A program made the position numbers and the translations under genes. DNA of 27,500 nucleotides from positions 2,543,599-2,571,098 of the forward strand of contig BFEA01000172.1 in the NCBI GenBank assembly GCA_003427395.1, in the 5' to 3' direction. The notes under the pieces are model-generated. The model was not told the origin of the DNA. It did not search any database and worked only from the letters and a program-made list of their open reading frames with translations. Source of the stretch: Chara braunii. Its lineage: Eukaryota > Streptophyta > Charophyceae > Charales > Characeae. How positions within the stretch are numbered: the stretch's first letter is position 1; the number at the start of each line of letters is the position of its first letter. Shown here in pieces: positions 25,937 to 27,500 of the stretch.

Positions 25937-26262
25937 ACCAACTGGTAACTCACTCCCTCTACTCACCCACCACAGTCCTAGCTGGGCGGGGTAATCCTCG
26001 TAATGCCTATCATCATCATTGGTTAATCCAGACCAACCAGTGACTCACGCCCTCTACTCGCCCTCACAGCCCTCGTCTGCCCACACAGTCTAGCTGATTT
26101 TCAGGGGGGTATTTAGTCATCGAAACGCCTATCCTCAAAATTAGTTGATCCAGAACAGCCAGCGACTCACGCCCTCTACTTACCCACCACAGACCTAGCT
26201 GATATTAAGGGGGATACTTGTCATCGAACGCCTATCATCATTATCAGTTGATCGTGACCTCC
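25937..26262. repeat. Three tandem units of about 95-122 bp
   Basis: Units start at 25937, 26032 and 26154. Each has CCA-C-GTGACTCACGCCCTC, TACTCACCCACCACAG, TCCTAGCTG and a CGCCTATCATCAT-AT block ending GTTGATC. Unit 2 has an extra short insertion. Confidence 0.8.
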
Positions 26263-26269
26263 TCCCAGC

Positions 26270-26560
26270 CCTATGGTTGTGTATGTTTTGTATGATTGTG
26301 TATATAGGTGTATGTACTTTGTAGCATAGATGTGTGCCCGTGGGCTCTTATGTATGGTTGCATGCTGCTCCCCACCATGGAGCATCTGCGAAGTGAGTAC
26401 TGAGTACTGGTGAGAGGCACTCTCACCTCACCTCCACTAGTACATGTATGTGTGTGTGTACCTTGAGCCATATATACATGTATGTATAGTATGTGTGTAT
26501 GAATTGTGCTATCTGAGGTATCGCATGTGTGTGTGTATGTGGTAGAGACAGGTCTATCTG
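26270..26560. repeat. TG/TA-rich low-complexity tract
   Basis: Interrupted GTGTATG- and GTGTGTATG-type runs, with CACTAGTACATGTATG near 26435. The minus-strand open frame across it is rich in Thr-His and is simple-sequence. Confidence 0.6.
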
Positions 26561-26576
26561 GACAGGACCCACCCAA

Positions 26577-26649
26577 AGTCCGGAACCGGACTCGAACCTC
26601 TAACCTACAGTATGCAACTGGAGGGCTCGTCCACTTGTACCATCGTGGA
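26577..26649 (-). promoter_or_regulatory. tRNA-like sequence with A and B boxes (GCA anticodon-like loop)
   Basis: On the minus strand it has TGGTACAAGTGG (26631-26642), matching the A-box consensus, and GGTTCGAGTCC (26588-26598), a perfect B box. The anticodon-like loop TTGCATA would carry GCA (Cys) on a stem with four of five pairs. The acceptor and T stems do not pair well, so it is likely a SINE head or decayed tRNA and not a working gene. Confidence 0.55.
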
Positions 26650-26699
26650 AAGTGGATATAATGTGTGTAGTGTCTGGGCTGGGGCAGATCATCAGAGTG

Positions 26700-26850
26700 A
26701 CCAAAGCCAGCAACAACCAGCAACCAACGTGAAGAGACCAGACCAGCATACAACACCGGGTCTGTAATAGTACCATGCCTGGAGACCAGACCAGCATGCA
26801 ACCAGCGACAACCAGCAACCAACGTGACGACCAGACCAGCATGCAACCAG
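26700..26850. repeat. CCAGCAACCAACGTGA minisatellite
   Basis: GACCAGACCAGCATGCAACC, CAACCAGCAACCAACGTGA and variants recur. GTCTGTAATAGTACC occurs at about 26760 and again near 26903. Confidence 0.75.
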
Positions 26851-26990
26851 CAAAACTGGAGGGTCCTGTGGACTTGACCCCCTGGGTGGTGTGCAGGCAG
26901 TGTCTGTAATAGTACCCTGCGTCAGCCCAGGGGAGTGTGTGTCCAGCCGTGCGTCATTCTAACGCCCTGCCAGTGTCCATGCGCAAGGCT

Positions 26991-27063
26991 GCGGAGTTTT
27001 GAACCCGCAACCTCGTACCACAATGCGCATTTCCAACCGGTGCTCTAACCACTGAGCTAGTCC
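26991..27063 (-). promoter_or_regulatory. tRNA-like SINE head
   Basis: On the minus strand GGACTAGCTCAGTGGTTAGA contains a perfect A box and D arm, and GGGTTCAAAACTCCGC is a degraded B box and T arm about 45 bp later. The acceptor ends (GGACTAG and ACTCCGC) do not pair, which excludes an intact tRNA. The sequence beyond it toward lower coordinates may be the SINE body; its end is not defined. Confidence 0.65.
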
Positions 27064-27500
27064 AAATTATTCATTCCTTCTAGGATTCTCCAATGAACTG
27101 CAGGGACGTATCAGGCCTCCCCTGGGAATGACAAGTCGTCACCAGGGGAGGCCGGATGGACCTGCACCATAAGTTCAGGCCCAAAATATTACAACTGAAA
27201 TCAAATGTGACAAACGAGGGAAAATGCGCCCAGGCTCGTGCCAAAAAGGATCAAGGGCTGATAGGCTCCAGCCGATGCTTATGTAGGAAATCTGCCTGGA
27301 AACTTAAGTTTGTCTAATATCAAGAAGAACCAAACAATGTAGATGTGCCAGCCAAGAAACTTTATCTCGTCTTACACAGTTGTTTCTATTGGCCCAAAAG
27401 GCCGCTAAAATGGCTGCACGGTGCAGCACGGACCATTTCCGAAGTGTAAAGGTGACAGTCATGTTGTGTGTTAACATTGGCTCCAAGAAGGACATCGGCC
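27064..27500. other. Unassigned sequence at window end
   Basis: No gene, RNA or repeat recognised. GGCCAAAAGGCC near 27391 is a short palindrome. Confidence 0.4.

Noticed and set aside
26271-26846. 191-residue minus-strand open frame
   Set aside because: It is composed of minisatellite and TG-rich sequence, with no domain.
26991-27063. Functional tRNA gene
   Set aside because: The acceptor stem does not pair and the B box is degraded. It is described as a SINE head instead.

Overview
This looks like a stretch of repeat-rich nuclear DNA from a large green-lineage genome. A charophyte alga such as Chara would fit, but that is inference. Three points support the green lineage. A U6 snRNA copy at 11.8 kb has the plant/green-algal form of the 3' half. 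A short AT-rich fragment at 10.2 kb reads as plant-type mitochondrial atp4. The one convincing gene encodes a secreted PMP-repeat (beta-helix) protein and has no bacterial-style gene neighbourhood. No operons, ribosome binding sites or bacterial genes are visible. Four ambiguous bases (7539, 7549, 8420, 23563) show that this is draft assembly.

Layout. 0.1-1.9 kb: a diverged inverted pair of repeat R1 around a GA/CT foldback structure. 2.0-4.2 kb: a tandem duplication, then unassigned sequence. 4.2-5.2 kb, minus strand: the secreted beta-helix protein, the only confident CDS. 5.7-9.8 kb: a tandem duplication, small TIR elements (6052-6162, 6584-6691), three foldback hairpin elements and poly(A)-tailed retroposon copies. 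10.2-10.4 kb: a nuclear copy of mitochondrial atp4 abutting a retroposon head. 11.0-12.3 kb: a 12-bp minisatellite, a U6 retropseudogene and a 365-bp long-TIR element. 12.3-15.6 kb: microsatellites, a strong hairpin and otherwise unassigned sequence. 15.6-17.3 kb: nested TIR elements packed with small ACTC...GAGT hairpins. 17.7-18.4 kb: a 566-bp TIR element inside the second of two tandem repeat units. 18.6-19.5 kb: a complete tRNA-derived SINE with a 15-bp target duplication, split by a 425-bp TIR element. 19.5-24.9 kb: more retroposons, inverted repeats and minisatellites. 25.1-27.1 kb: tandem repeats, a minus-strand SINE with a 51-base poly(A), and two more tRNA-like heads. The last 440 bp show nothing I can name.

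The window is mainly a record of transposition. Two insertions can be dated relative to their hosts because the window also holds an uninterrupted copy of the host repeat (an empty site): 19009-19433 in the SINE and 17801-18366 in the 96-bp repeat. The most unusual signal is a poly(A)-tailed retroposon family (8640, 22642, 23509). Its copies keep a 23-nt 5' head and a hairpin whose loop is conserved while its stem sequence changes on both sides. The same head is also joined to unrelated bodies, one of which is antisense atp4.
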